Positions 23,535 through 30,636 of a stretch of 36,333 nt of DNA are shown in pieces. Every line of letters starts with the position of its first letter. Positions within the stretch are counted from its first letter, which is position 1. The stretch spans positions 1-36,333 of the forward strand of contig JACOTG010000237.1 in NCBI GenBank assembly GCA_016178505.1, written 5' to 3'. The translations under genes and the position numbers were made by a program. The notes beneath the pieces were generated by a model. The model saw only the letters and a list, made by a program, of their open reading frames with translations, searched no databases and was not told the origin of the DNA. The stretch is from Planctomycetota bacterium (lineage in GTDB: Bacteria; Planctomycetota; JACOTG01).

Positions 23535-23581
23535 AGGCCGCCAGGTGTTCTCCAATTGGAGACCCTTTGGCGGCCTTTTTT
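23535..23581 (+). terminator. Intrinsic terminator
   Basis: A 9-bp stem AGGCCGCCA/TGGCGGCCT (23535-23543 with 23568-23576) encloses a second small hairpin (TCTCCAATTGGAGA, 23549-23562). A run of T (23576-23581) follows. It ends the DUF2292 transcript or the unit that starts at 22906. This is the clearest intrinsic terminator in the window. Confidence 0.85.
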
Positions 23582-23670
23582 CGTTTTCCGGACGTCGGCG
23601 CACGCGCCAACGGCCGGTGGCTGCTCGACGGAAGTGCGCGAATCGAGCGGCCTCGAGGAGGCGTGTAGAG

Positions 23671-24210
23671 ATGAATCGGATGTGGAATCGCGCCGTGGTC
23701 GCCGCGACGGTCGCCGTCACGGTGAGTTTTGGCTGTAGTCGGCACGCGCCGACCAACACCGAAGAGGCGCTTCGTGCCCGAGTGTCGAGCTTCTGGGATC
23801 TGAAGATCAAGCGCGACGTCGGGAAGATGTACGACTACTTCGATCAATCGTATCGCGACAAGACGTCGCTTGCGGACTACATCGGCAGCGTCAACCGCGA
23901 CATGAAGTATTTCGAGTTCAAGATCGACTCCATCGAGCGAGATGGAGACAAAGCCACCGTCAAGGTGAGCTACACCTATCAGCTTCCGGACTACGTGATG
24001 GGTAGCCTGAAGCCGAAGCCTCGGCTGATGCCAAGTGTCCCGGAAATCTGGAAGCTCGAGAACGACGTGTGGAATCGCGCCTACGAGGAAACGTCCTCGG
24101 CTGTGGCTCGCACGTCGCAGACCCCGCCGCCGCGTGCCGCGTCGGACAAGGGGCCGGCGGCCGTCCCGGCCAAGGCCTCTCATCCCGACGGCGGCGACGG
24201 CGGGCACTAG
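23671..24210 (+). CDS. Putative lipoprotein with NTF2/SnoaL-like body
   Basis: ATG 23671 follows GAGGAGG. The 179-residue protein has a hydrophobic signal segment (about 8-21) and a possible lipobox SFGC (cysteine 22), slightly off consensus. The central part looks like a small alpha+beta domain: RARVSSFWDLKIKRDVGKMYDYFDQSYRD, then strands FKIDSIERDGDKATVKVSYTYQL, the layout of NTF2-like/SnoaL folds. The C-terminal 40 residues are low-complexity (Pro, Ala, Gly, His). No active-site assignment is possible. It lies just before three secreted paralogues and may share their transcription, but a 217-base gap with a mini-ORF and hairpins separates them. Confidence 0.75.
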   Translation: MNRMWNRAVVAATVAVTVSFGCSRHAPTNTEEALRARVSSFWDLKIKRDVGKMYDYFDQSYRDKTSLADYIGSVNRDMKYFEFKIDSIERDGDKATVKVSYTYQLPDYVMGSLKPKPRLMPSVPEIWKLENDVWNRAYEETSSAVARTSQTPPPRAASDKGPAAVPAKASHPDGGDGGH

Positions 24211-24295
24211 GTCCGCCCGAGCAGCGAACAACCAAGAGAAACCGCTTTCACCTTTAGGAATCAATCAATTGCAACACTCGGAAGGAGGTAAGGCG

Positions 24296-24310
24296 ATGGC
24301 GAATCGGTAA
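24296..24310 (+). CDS. Four-codon leader mini-ORF with strong ribosome site
   Basis: GGAAGGAGGTAAGGCG is a near-perfect ribosome site. It is followed by ATG GCG AAT CGG TAA, reading Met-Ala-Asn-Arg and stop. The stop codon overlaps the left arm of a perfect hairpin (24307-24330). A ribosome stopping here would cover that hairpin, so it could act as a leader or an attenuation element for the secreted-protein gene 117 bases downstream. It could also be the remnant of a lost gene. Confidence 0.4.
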   Translation: MANR

Positions 24311-24330
24311 AACTTCTGTAGAAGTTTTAC
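24307..24330 (+). repeat. Perfect 11-bp inverted repeat
   Basis: Arms GTAAAACTTCT (24307-24317) and AGAAGTTTTAC (24320-24330) are perfect complements with a 2-base centre. The AT-rich composition stands out in this GC-rich region. No T run follows, so it is not a classical terminator; it may be a protein-binding site or RNA stem-loop. Confidence 0.75.
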
Positions 24331-24376
24331 TAATCCGTTCGAGACCGCTGGTGCAAATCATATCCAATCAACCGCA

Positions 24377-24406
24377 GTTCAGATGTAACGCATACCTTAG
24401 CTGAAC
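24377..24406 (+). other. Weak 5'-leader hairpin before secreted paralogue 1
   Basis: GTTCAG (24377-24382) and CTGAAC (24401-24406) form a 6-bp stem around an 18-base loop, just before the AGGAGGA ribosome site at 24415-24421. Confidence 0.25.
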
Positions 24407-24427
24407 CCGTATCAGGAGGATTCTCTA

Positions 24428-25456
24428 GTGAACAAGCAGTACTTCCTCGCCTCGGCCACTCTGTTCTTTGGCGCGGCGATGACGATGCCGGCGTTGGCGC
24501 AGCCCGTCCACGCGCAGCCGGGCAGCATCATGATTTACCCGCTCTTCGATTCGTCGCCTGGGCGCGGGACGCTCATCACGGTGACGAACATCAACGAGAG
24601 CCGCCTCACCTGCCAGCAGAACGGCCCGAATGGCTTCCGCCAGGGCGACGTTCGCATCCACTACACCTACATCAATGGTGAGGACTGGAACGAGTTCGAC
24701 ACCGACGAGGACCTCACTCCCGGCGACACGCTGACGGTTTTCGCCGATCAGCACAATCCGGAGCAGGAGATGGGCTTCCTTTGGGTCGAAGCGCGTGATC
24801 CGGAGTCCGGTGAGGCGATCGACTTCGACTACCTCATCGGCTCGGCGATCATCGTCGACACCGGCGTCGACTTCCTCTGGTCGTACACGCCGTACGCGTT
24901 CCGCGGCCTTCCGGCCGGCGATCCGGGCCCGGATGTCGACGGTTGCGGTCGCGAGTTGACCGACCTCGACGCCGACCAGTGCGCCGACTTCGATGGCGCC
25001 GAGTACGACTACTTCCCGGACGTTCTCTACATCGACAACTTCTTCGGTGAGAGCGCGACGTTCTCGAACGAGCTCACGCTCATGTCGGCGTCGTTCGATC
25101 CGAACTCGAGCGTCTCGGTGCGCCTCGGCATCTGGAACAACAATGAAACGCGGTTCAGCCGCAGCTTCACGTTCCAGTGCTGGACGCGCATCGCGCTGAG
25201 CGACGTGACGAACGTCGTCTTGGCGACGAACCTGCGCGGCGCCGACGAGCTACCGTTCAACGCCGGATTCATCCAGACCGGCTGGGTCAGCATCGACGCT
25301 GAGGCGCCGCTGCTCGGCGTGTTCATGCACAAGATCGTCGGTCAGTCGTTCGCGGCCGGCCACGAGCTGCACTACACGGGCATCGAAGGCGTCTCGGACG
25401 GCACGGGTGATGTCGATTTCACCGGTGCAGTCGAGCTTTGCCGTGGCGATCTCTAA
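24428..25456 (+). CDS. Secreted protein of unknown family, paralogue 1
   Basis: GTG 24428 follows AGGAGGA. The 342-residue protein has a signal peptide ending ALA-QP (residue ~24). The mature part opens with QPVHAQPGSIMIYPLFDSS and shares long blocks with the next two genes: the GTLITVTN strand, LTPGDTLTVFADQHNPE, IDFDYLIGSAIIVDT, DLDADQCADFDG (an EF-hand-like acidic loop) and EYDYFPDVLYIDNFF. It also shares NN.ETRFSRSFTFQCWTR, QTGW, LLGVFMHKI and a C-terminal LHYTG. It is beta-rich and acidic, without membrane helices, so it is probably extracellular or surface-bound. I recognise no family. It has an extra C-terminal tail absent from paralogue 2. Function unknown. Confidence 0.9.
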   Translation: MNKQYFLASATLFFGAAMTMPALAQPVHAQPGSIMIYPLFDSSPGRGTLITVTNINESRLTCQQNGPNGFRQGDVRIHYTYINGEDWNEFDTDEDLTPGDTLTVFADQHNPEQEMGFLWVEARDPESGEAIDFDYLIGSAIIVDTGVDFLWSYTPYAFRGLPAGDPGPDVDGCGRELTDLDADQCADFDGAEYDYFPDVLYIDNFFGESATFSNELTLMSASFDPNSSVSVRLGIWNNNETRFSRSFTFQCWTRIALSDVTNVVLATNLRGADELPFNAGFIQTGWVSIDAEAPLLGVFMHKIVGQSFAAGHELHYTGIEGVSDGTGDVDFTGAVELCRGDL

Positions 25457-25497
25457 GAGAGACCCACGCCTTCTCGCTTCCTGAATTCATTCGGAAT

Positions 25498-25523
25498 CGG
25501 GGCCGGGCGAAAGCCCGGCCTCG
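25498..25523 (+). terminator. GAAA-loop hairpin after secreted paralogue 1
   Basis: An 11-bp stem with one G-U pair (25498-25508 with 25513-25523, core GGCCGGGC/GCCCGGCC) closes a GAAA tetraloop. No T run follows. It is probably a mRNA 3' end or stabiliser that lets some transcription continue to paralogue 2. Confidence 0.55.
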
Positions 25524-25561
25524 ATACCGATCTCGACGCGAAAAGAAGAGGATTCCGTCCG

Positions 25562-25593
25562 GTTCGGCGTCCTTCCCCCGCAGGACCCCGAAC
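25562..25593 (+). other. Second hairpin in the leader of secreted paralogue 2
   Basis: GTTCGG (25562-25567) plus GTCCT (25569-25573) pair with AGGAC (25582-25586) plus CCGAAC (25588-25593), with one C-C mismatch and an 8-base loop. It lies 125 bases before the ATG. A structured leader is likely. Confidence 0.4.
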
Positions 25594-25717
25594 GCACGGA
25601 AGTGTATCGGGGAGGAAAGGCGAGCCTGGGCTTCACGCCGAAGTCTCGCCGACAAGTACGAGTGATGACACGAAGGCTCTTGAGTAGCTCGATTCGAGTA
25701 ACACGGAGGACTTTGCA

Positions 25718-26650
25718 ATGATGGCGTCTTGGAGGCTCGTTCTCGCCGGCTCGCTGGCGCTCGTGGCCGGCACCGCTCTCGGTCCGGCAGCATTCGCGCA
25801 GCCGGTCCACGCCCAGCCGGGGAGCATCCTGATCTTCCCGCTCTTCGACGCGCGCCCCCACAAAGGCACGCTGATCTCGGTGACGAACACGAATCAAAGC
25901 ACCCTGCACCGCGCGCACGAGCGGACGCCGCGCCAGGGCGACGTCGACGTGCTCTACACCTACATCGACGGCGAGACGTGCCTCGAGTTCAACGTCACCG
26001 AGCATCTCACGCCCGGCGACACGCTCACGGTCTTCGCCGACCAGCACAACCCCGAGTCCAACTTCGGCTGGCTGTGGGTCGACGCTCGAGATCCGGTCTC
26101 CGGCGATCCGATCGACTTCGACTTCTTGATCGGTTCGGCGATCATCGTCGACACCGACCTCGATTTCCTGTTTTCGTACACGCCGTATCCGTTCCGCGGG
26201 CTGCCGAACGGCGACTCGGGGCCGGGCACGGATGCGTGCGGCCGCGAGTTCACCGACGTGAACGAGGACTCGTTCGCCGACTTCGATGGCGTGGAGTACG
26301 ACTTCTTCCCGGACGAACTGCTCCTCGACCAGTTCTTCCAGGAGAACGGTCCGTTCGCGGACGAGGTCACGCTGATGTCCACCGAGGTGCAGCAGACCAG
26401 CGTCACGCTCCTGACGAAGAACAATCGGGAACAGAGCTTCTCGCGAAGCCTGACCTTCGATTGCTGGACTCGGGGCCCGCTCGGTCTCATCTCGAACGTG
26501 TTCGGTCAGCTCGGCGGCGACCCGAACGAGCTCAAGACCTCGCAGGGCCAGTCGCTCCAGACCGGCTGGATCCGCTTCCGCTCGAACGACCCGATGTTGG
26601 GCGTGTTCATGCACAACGTGACGGGAACGAGCCTCGCCGGCGGCCGCTAG
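25718..26650 (+). CDS. Secreted protein of unknown family, paralogue 2 (amber codon in conserved C-terminus)
   Basis: ATG 25718 (an adjacent ATG follows) lies 7 bases after GGAGGA. The 310-residue protein has a signal peptide ending AFA-QP and the same blocks as paralogue 1: PGSILIFPLFDARP, LTPGDTLTVFADQHNPE, IDFDFLIGSAIIVDT, DVNEDSFADFDG, EYDFFPDELLLDQFF, SFSRSLTFDCWTR and LGVFMHN. It ends at TAG 26648-26650, where paralogue 1 has Glu. In the same frame 15 more codons follow (to TGA 26696-26698) that begin LQYIG, matching the LHYTG of paralogue 1. The annotated end is therefore a likely nonsense mutation, readthrough site or sequence error. A hairpin and T-rich end close the transcript near 26739-26783. 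Function unknown. Confidence 0.88.
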   Translation: MMASWRLVLAGSLALVAGTALGPAAFAQPVHAQPGSILIFPLFDARPHKGTLISVTNTNQSTLHRAHERTPRQGDVDVLYTYIDGETCLEFNVTEHLTPGDTLTVFADQHNPESNFGWLWVDARDPVSGDPIDFDFLIGSAIIVDTDLDFLFSYTPYPFRGLPNGDSGPGTDACGREFTDVNEDSFADFDGVEYDFFPDELLLDQFFQENGPFADEVTLMSTEVQQTSVTLLTKNNREQSFSRSLTFDCWTRGPLGLISNVFGQLGGDPNELKTSQGQSLQTGWIRFRSNDPMLGVFMHNVTGTSLAGGR

Positions 26651-27210
26651 CTGCAGTACATCGGCACGCAGACGGCACGGCTTCCCCGCATCGACTGATT
26701 CGGGCATCGCCTCGCGCGAACCAGAACGAATCGACATCACGGCCGGGATCCGGCGGCATTCGCCGGCTCCCGGCCGTTTCATTTCAGGCGTACGTCGCGC
26801 CAATTCCTCATCCGTTGAGTCCCTTCGACGTGTTTGCGAGCCTCCGCCATCGTCGAGCCACCGCCTCGTTCGGCGGAACTCGTTGACGATTTCGACTTAG
26901 AGAAAGAAACGGTCGCCGCGGCGAGAGGTGGCACCACGATTGCCATTACTGAAGTTCGCTCCGCGGCAGCGGGGCGGCGAATCATCAAGGGAAGTTCGAC
27001 CGTGACGCTTTTCAAGGGAGCGTGACGGGCAAGCGGCTCGGAGCGGGCCGTCGAGTTCTGGAGGCGTTTCTAGTCCACGGGTGGTGTCGAGACAATCGGG
27101 CCCCCGGAGGATTTTTCGGGTGCGCGCACTCGGTCACGACGTGCGACCGGGAGCGCATCGTCCCATCAGGTGCTGCGAGTTGGGCAGTTGCGTGCCCAGG
27201 GGAGGATTCC
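26651..27210. other. Intergenic stretch between secreted paralogues 2 and 3
   Basis: 560 bases: the 15-codon readthrough tail of paralogue 2 (26651-26698), its terminator, and then about 420 bases with no convincing gene. A 63-residue frame at 26834-27025 has no ribosome site and unremarkable composition, so it is left out. The right end holds the GGGGAGG site of paralogue 3. Confidence 0.45.
26739..26783 (+). terminator. Terminator after secreted paralogue 2
   Basis: A two-tier hairpin: outer stem ACGGCCGGGA/TCCCGGCCGT (26739-26748 with 26768-26777) and inner stem CCGGCG/CGCCGG (26750-26755 with 26761-26766). TTTCATTT follows. Confidence 0.75.
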
Positions 27211-28209
27211 GTGCGCCATTGGCGCTTCGCGTGGGGACCCTTCGTCTCCGCCGCGCTTCTGGCCTTGCCGTCGACAGCGCAGGCTCAGCCGCGCGACATG
27301 GAACCGGGAAGTCTGTTGATCTTCCCGTTCTACGATGCACGCCCCGACTCCGTCTGCGTCCTGACCGTGACGAATCTCAACACGAGTCGGGTGCGGCACG
27401 AGGGTCAGTATCGCGAGGGCGACGTGCAGATCCACTACCACTACGTCGAGGGCGAACGGTGGCTCACCTTCGATCGAGCGGAGATTCTCACGCCGGGCGA
27501 CACGTTGTCGGTGATCGTCGCGGATCACAACCCGGAAGGAGACTTCGGATTCGTTTGGATCCAAGCCGAGGACCCCGAAACCGAGCAGCCCATCGACTTC
27601 GATTTCCTGATCGGCGACATCTTGGTTGCTCGGAGCACCGACAACGCGATCTGGGAGCTTCCGTCGGTCGCGTTCCGATCGTTGGCGGACGAATCCGGAC
27701 CGATCGGTTCGAGCCGAGCCGGACATTCGTGGGCCGACTTGAACGGAAACGGTCAAGTCGACTTCGATGGCTTCGAGTACGACTTCTTTCCCGACAAGCT
27801 CTACGTCAGCCGATTCTTCCAAGAGACCGATCTCTCGAGAACCAAGTTGATCCTGTTGACCACCGCCGACCCGTCGACGGACAACACGATTGGTTTCCTG
27901 TTCTGGAACAATCGCGAACAGCAGTTCTCGCGCACGTTCCGCTTCCGGTGCTGGTGGGAGGGATCGCTCTCCGACATCAGCCTGATCGTGAAGAATCTCG
28001 GCGGCGATCCCACGGAGCTCGGACCGGCATTTCCTCAGACGGGGTGGGTCCAGATCGACGGGAAACGCGCCGTCCGCGTGGGTGGCTCGATCATCCGAGA
28101 AGATCCACCGATTCTCGGGTTCGTCATCGAAGAGCTCGGTGGTCCGCGCGGTGAGACTTCCGCACGTCTTCTGCACCACACCGGGGCGCAGGACGGCGGC
28201 CGTCTATGA
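27211..28209 (+). CDS. Secreted protein of unknown family, paralogue 3
   Basis: GTG 27211 follows GGGGAGG at 27199-27205; a longer upstream frame is rejected. The 332-residue protein has a signal peptide (residues 1-~26, ending AQA-QP) and is the most divergent of the trio. Shared blocks are PGSLLIFPFYDARP, LTPGDTLSVIVADHNPE, IDFDFLIGDILV and DLNGNGQVDFDG. This last block is the best EF-hand/dockerin-like loop of the three: D-x-N-x-N-G-x-V-D. Others are EYDFFPDKLYVSRFFQE, NNREQQFSRTFRFRCWW, QTGW and LLHHTG. It lacks the CGRE block, so one cysteine pair is missing. Function unknown. The dksA promoter begins 37 bases after its stop. Confidence 0.88.
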   Translation: MRHWRFAWGPFVSAALLALPSTAQAQPRDMEPGSLLIFPFYDARPDSVCVLTVTNLNTSRVRHEGQYREGDVQIHYHYVEGERWLTFDRAEILTPGDTLSVIVADHNPEGDFGFVWIQAEDPETEQPIDFDFLIGDILVARSTDNAIWELPSVAFRSLADESGPIGSSRAGHSWADLNGNGQVDFDGFEYDFFPDKLYVSRFFQETDLSRTKLILLTTADPSTDNTIGFLFWNNREQQFSRTFRFRCWWEGSLSDISLIVKNLGGDPTELGPAFPQTGWVQIDGKRAVRVGGSIIREDPPILGFVIEELGGPRGETSARLLHHTGAQDGGRL

Positions 28210-28245
28210 CGTGCACGCGGCCTGTCCGGCCGATTCCACGTTACC

Positions 28246-28274
28246 TTGACACCCTCGGGAGGTCCGCCTATACT
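28246..28274 (+). promoter_or_regulatory. Near-consensus promoter of the dksA-like gene
   Basis: TTGACA (28246-28251), 17-base spacer, TATACT (28269-28274). It lies 75 bases before the ATG and directly after the stop of paralogue 3. This is the best promoter in the window. Confidence 0.8.
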
Positions 28275-28349
28275 CTGCCGCTTTTTCGGTCTGCGTACCG
28301 GTTGGTCACACCGTTGCTGCTGCTACGTCAGGGAGGTGGAAAAGCGTCG

Positions 28350-28763
28350 ATGGCCCAGAAAAAGTCGGAGTCCGATCCCCCGCGAAAGGCCGCGATGTCT
28401 TCCGCCGAGATGGAGAAGTTCCGAGAGCTGCTTCTCGAACGTCGGCGGGTGCTGAAAGGCAACGTCGCGAACATGGAGGATCAAGCTCTCAAGGCATCGG
28501 ACCAGGATTTTTCCGTGGATCACATGGCGGACCACGGATCCGACAATTTCGAGCAGGAGTTCACGCTCGGGCTCATCGAGGGCGAAGAAGAGCAGCTTCG
28601 CGAGATCAACGCCGCCATCGAACGCATCGAGGATGGATCGTTTGGTCTCTGCGAGAGCTGTCACAAACCGGTGGCCAAGGAACGCCTCCGCGCGATCCCG
28701 TTCACTCGCCTTTGCATCGAGTGCAAGAGAAAGGAAGAAGAGCGGGGCGTCGAAGAGGAATGA
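28350..28763 (+). CDS. DksA/TraR-family zinc-finger protein
   Basis: ATG 28350 follows GGGAGGTGG; a longer in-frame start upstream would pass through the promoter. The 137-residue protein has a long N-terminal coiled coil (residues ~18-95) and the C-terminal zinc finger C101-x2-C104-x17-C122-x2-C125 with FGLCESCHKPVAKERL and PFTRLCIECK. DksA works with ppGpp in the RNA polymerase secondary channel. The coiled-coil tip DxxDxA of true DksA is not clear here (QDFSVDHMADHGSDN is present), so it may be a DksA-like or general stress member. The gene has a strong promoter of its own and precedes pyrD by 16 bases. Confidence 0.9.
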   Translation: MAQKKSESDPPRKAAMSSAEMEKFRELLLERRRVLKGNVANMEDQALKASDQDFSVDHMADHGSDNFEQEFTLGLIEGEEEQLREINAAIERIEDGSFGLCESCHKPVAKERLRAIPFTRLCIECKRKEEERGVEEE

Positions 28764-28779
28764 CAGAGGAATCACCTAG

Positions 28780-29699
28780 GTGGCGGACCTCGCGGTCGAC
28801 GTCGGGCCCATCCAGCTCAAGAATCCGATTCTGACGGCGTCGGGCACGTTCGGCTACGGCGAGGAGCACTCGCCCTTCATCGATCTCTCCCGTCTCGGCG
28901 GTATCGTCACCAAGACGCTCTTCGTCCGCCCGCGGCGCGGCAATCCACCGCCTCGAATCGTCGAAGTGACGGGCGGCATGCTGAACGCGATCGGTTTGGC
29001 GAACGTCGGATTCGACGAGTTCGTTGCGAAGTACCTTCCGCGCCTGCGCGCACGAAGCACCGTTCTCATCGTATCGGTCGGCGGAGAGCAAGCCGAGGAG
29101 TTCGGTGACATCGCGGCGAAGTTCGCCGGCGTGGACGGCGTCGATGGGATCGAGGCCAACGTGTCTTGCCCCAACGTCAAGAAGGGGGGCTGGACATCGG
29201 CACCGATCCGGATGCCGTGTTCCGGGTCGTTCGCGACGTGAAAGCCGCGTCGACGAAGCCCGTGTGGGCGAAGCTCACCCCCAACGTGACCGACGTGCGA
29301 GAGATCGCGCGAGCGGCGGAAGAGGCGGGCGCGGACGCGATCTCGCTCATCAACACGATTTCCGCGATGGCCATAGACTGGCGATCGCGATCTCCCCTCC
29401 TGCAAAACAACGTGGGCGGATACTCCGGCCCCGTGTTGAAGCCGATCGCGCTGCGAATGATCCACGAGGTCCGTCGCGCCTGTCGCATACCCGTCGTCGG
29501 GATCGGCGGGATCACGAACGCGACCGACGCGCTCGAGTTCCTGGTTGCGGGTGCGAGCGCCGTCCAGGTCGGTACGGCGAACTTCGTCGACCCGACCGTG
29601 AGCGTGCGAATCGTCGACGAGATGAATCGCCTGCTCGACGAGCAAGGAATCGCCGCCGCGCGAGACGTCGTCGGAACGCTCCGGTTGCACGAGAACTAG
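28780..29699 (+). pseudogene. pyrD: Dihydroorotate dehydrogenase (type 1), frameshifted
   Basis: The reading frame from GTG 28780 (after AGAGGA) gives the N-terminal half of a class 1 PyrD: DVGPIQLKNPILTASGTFGYG, GGIVTKT and NVSCPNVK, where the cysteine is the class 1B catalytic base. It then runs out of frame and stops at 29241. The second half continues in another frame from about 29166 to 29699: LDIGTDPDAVFRVVRDVKAA, KLTPNVTDV, LINTISAMAID, GYSGPVLKPIALRM, IPVVGIGGI and AVQVGTANF. Frames switch at the run of six G at 29184-29189; one more G would restore NVKKGGLDIGTDP. Class 1B needs PyrK, which is not in this window. Total length would be about 306 residues, normal. Confidence 0.9.
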
Positions 29700-29707
29700 G
29701 CGCGACG

Positions 29708-30535
29708 ATGAAGCTCGAGCAAATCGGCGTCGACGTCCTTCGACGTGCCCTCGAGCTCTATCTCGACCTTGCGCACGGCGAGAACAAGCCCGCGCTCCTC
29801 GCGAAGATCGGTGCGGCAGGCTTCCAATCGACGTCGCAGGCGCTCGGAACATTCATCGACGAGTCGGGACGAGGATCCGCGGCCGCAGGTTCGCGCCGCT
29901 ACGTGCTTCGGCTCGGCAATCGACGTTATCCGTTCATGAAGTTCGTCCTGCAGGAGTACCTGATCGAGAATGAGTTCTTCTTCTCGGTGGACACTCACGA
30001 TCAGATGGAGATTCGCTCGTCGATCCCGGACTTCGAAGCCTGGCTCGAAATCAAGCGCTTCAACCGAGCCCTCAAGGACGAGATCGAGTCCGCATGGGAG
30101 CACGCCGGGATTCCCACGTTCTCCGACCTACAGCGGCTGGTTCAGGCGGGCGCGGGGTGTTCGCAAGACGCGAAGGCGGCGAGCGGCCGCACCGTGCTCG
30201 TCGTCGACGACGAGCGCGCGATCGCGGAAACGGTCGCCACGCTCCTTCGCGGCGAGGGCTATTCGGTGGTCATCGCCCACGATGGCGCCGAGGCTTTGCG
30301 ACGGATTCAGGAGAGCTGTCCCGACGTCATCTTGATGGACTACGAGATGCCGAAGATGGACGGCATTCAACTCTGCACGACGATTCGCGCGATTCCGGCG
30401 TTTCGCAAGGTGCCCATTCTCCTCGCGACCGCGTGCAGCATGGATCTGTCGGACGTCCGTGCGGCGGATGGCTTCTTGGTCAAACCGTATCAGAAGGATA
30501 TTCTGTTCTCCTTCATTCGGCACATGCTGAAGTGA
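29708..30535 (+). CDS. Response regulator with unknown N-terminal domain and C-terminal receiver
   Basis: The ATG lies 8 bases after pyrD. Residues 1-150 form a compact alpha+beta domain that I do not recognise (RALELYLDLAHGENKPALL, then RRYVLRLGNRRYPFMKFVLQE and FFFSVDTHDQM). Residues ~160-275 are a canonical receiver: D167/D168 acidic pair, phosphoacceptor D211 (MDYEMPKMDG), T241 and K259 (VKPY). The order is reversed relative to most regulators, with output or sensor domain first. There is no histidine kinase or DNA-binding domain here. The aromatic and basic N-terminal part may bind protein or RNA; that is a guess. The 275-residue frame is complete. Confidence 0.88.
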   Translation: MKLEQIGVDVLRRALELYLDLAHGENKPALLAKIGAAGFQSTSQALGTFIDESGRGSAAAGSRRYVLRLGNRRYPFMKFVLQEYLIENEFFFSVDTHDQMEIRSSIPDFEAWLEIKRFNRALKDEIESAWEHAGIPTFSDLQRLVQAGAGCSQDAKAASGRTVLVVDDERAIAETVATLLRGEGYSVVIAHDGAEALRRIQESCPDVILMDYEMPKMDGIQLCTTIRAIPAFRKVPILLATACSMDLSDVRAADGFLVKPYQKDILFSFIRHMLK

Positions 30536-30636
30536 CCGATGATTCAGCGGGCGCTCGGCACGGGCGGCCGGCGGTCTACTGGCCCATTGGGTGATCGGCG
30601 CGCGATCCGACGTCGAATCGATCAGAGCGAGGAATC

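Noticed and set aside
26834-27025. 63-residue frame between secreted paralogues
   Set aside because: No ribosome site, no domain or signal peptide, ordinary composition.
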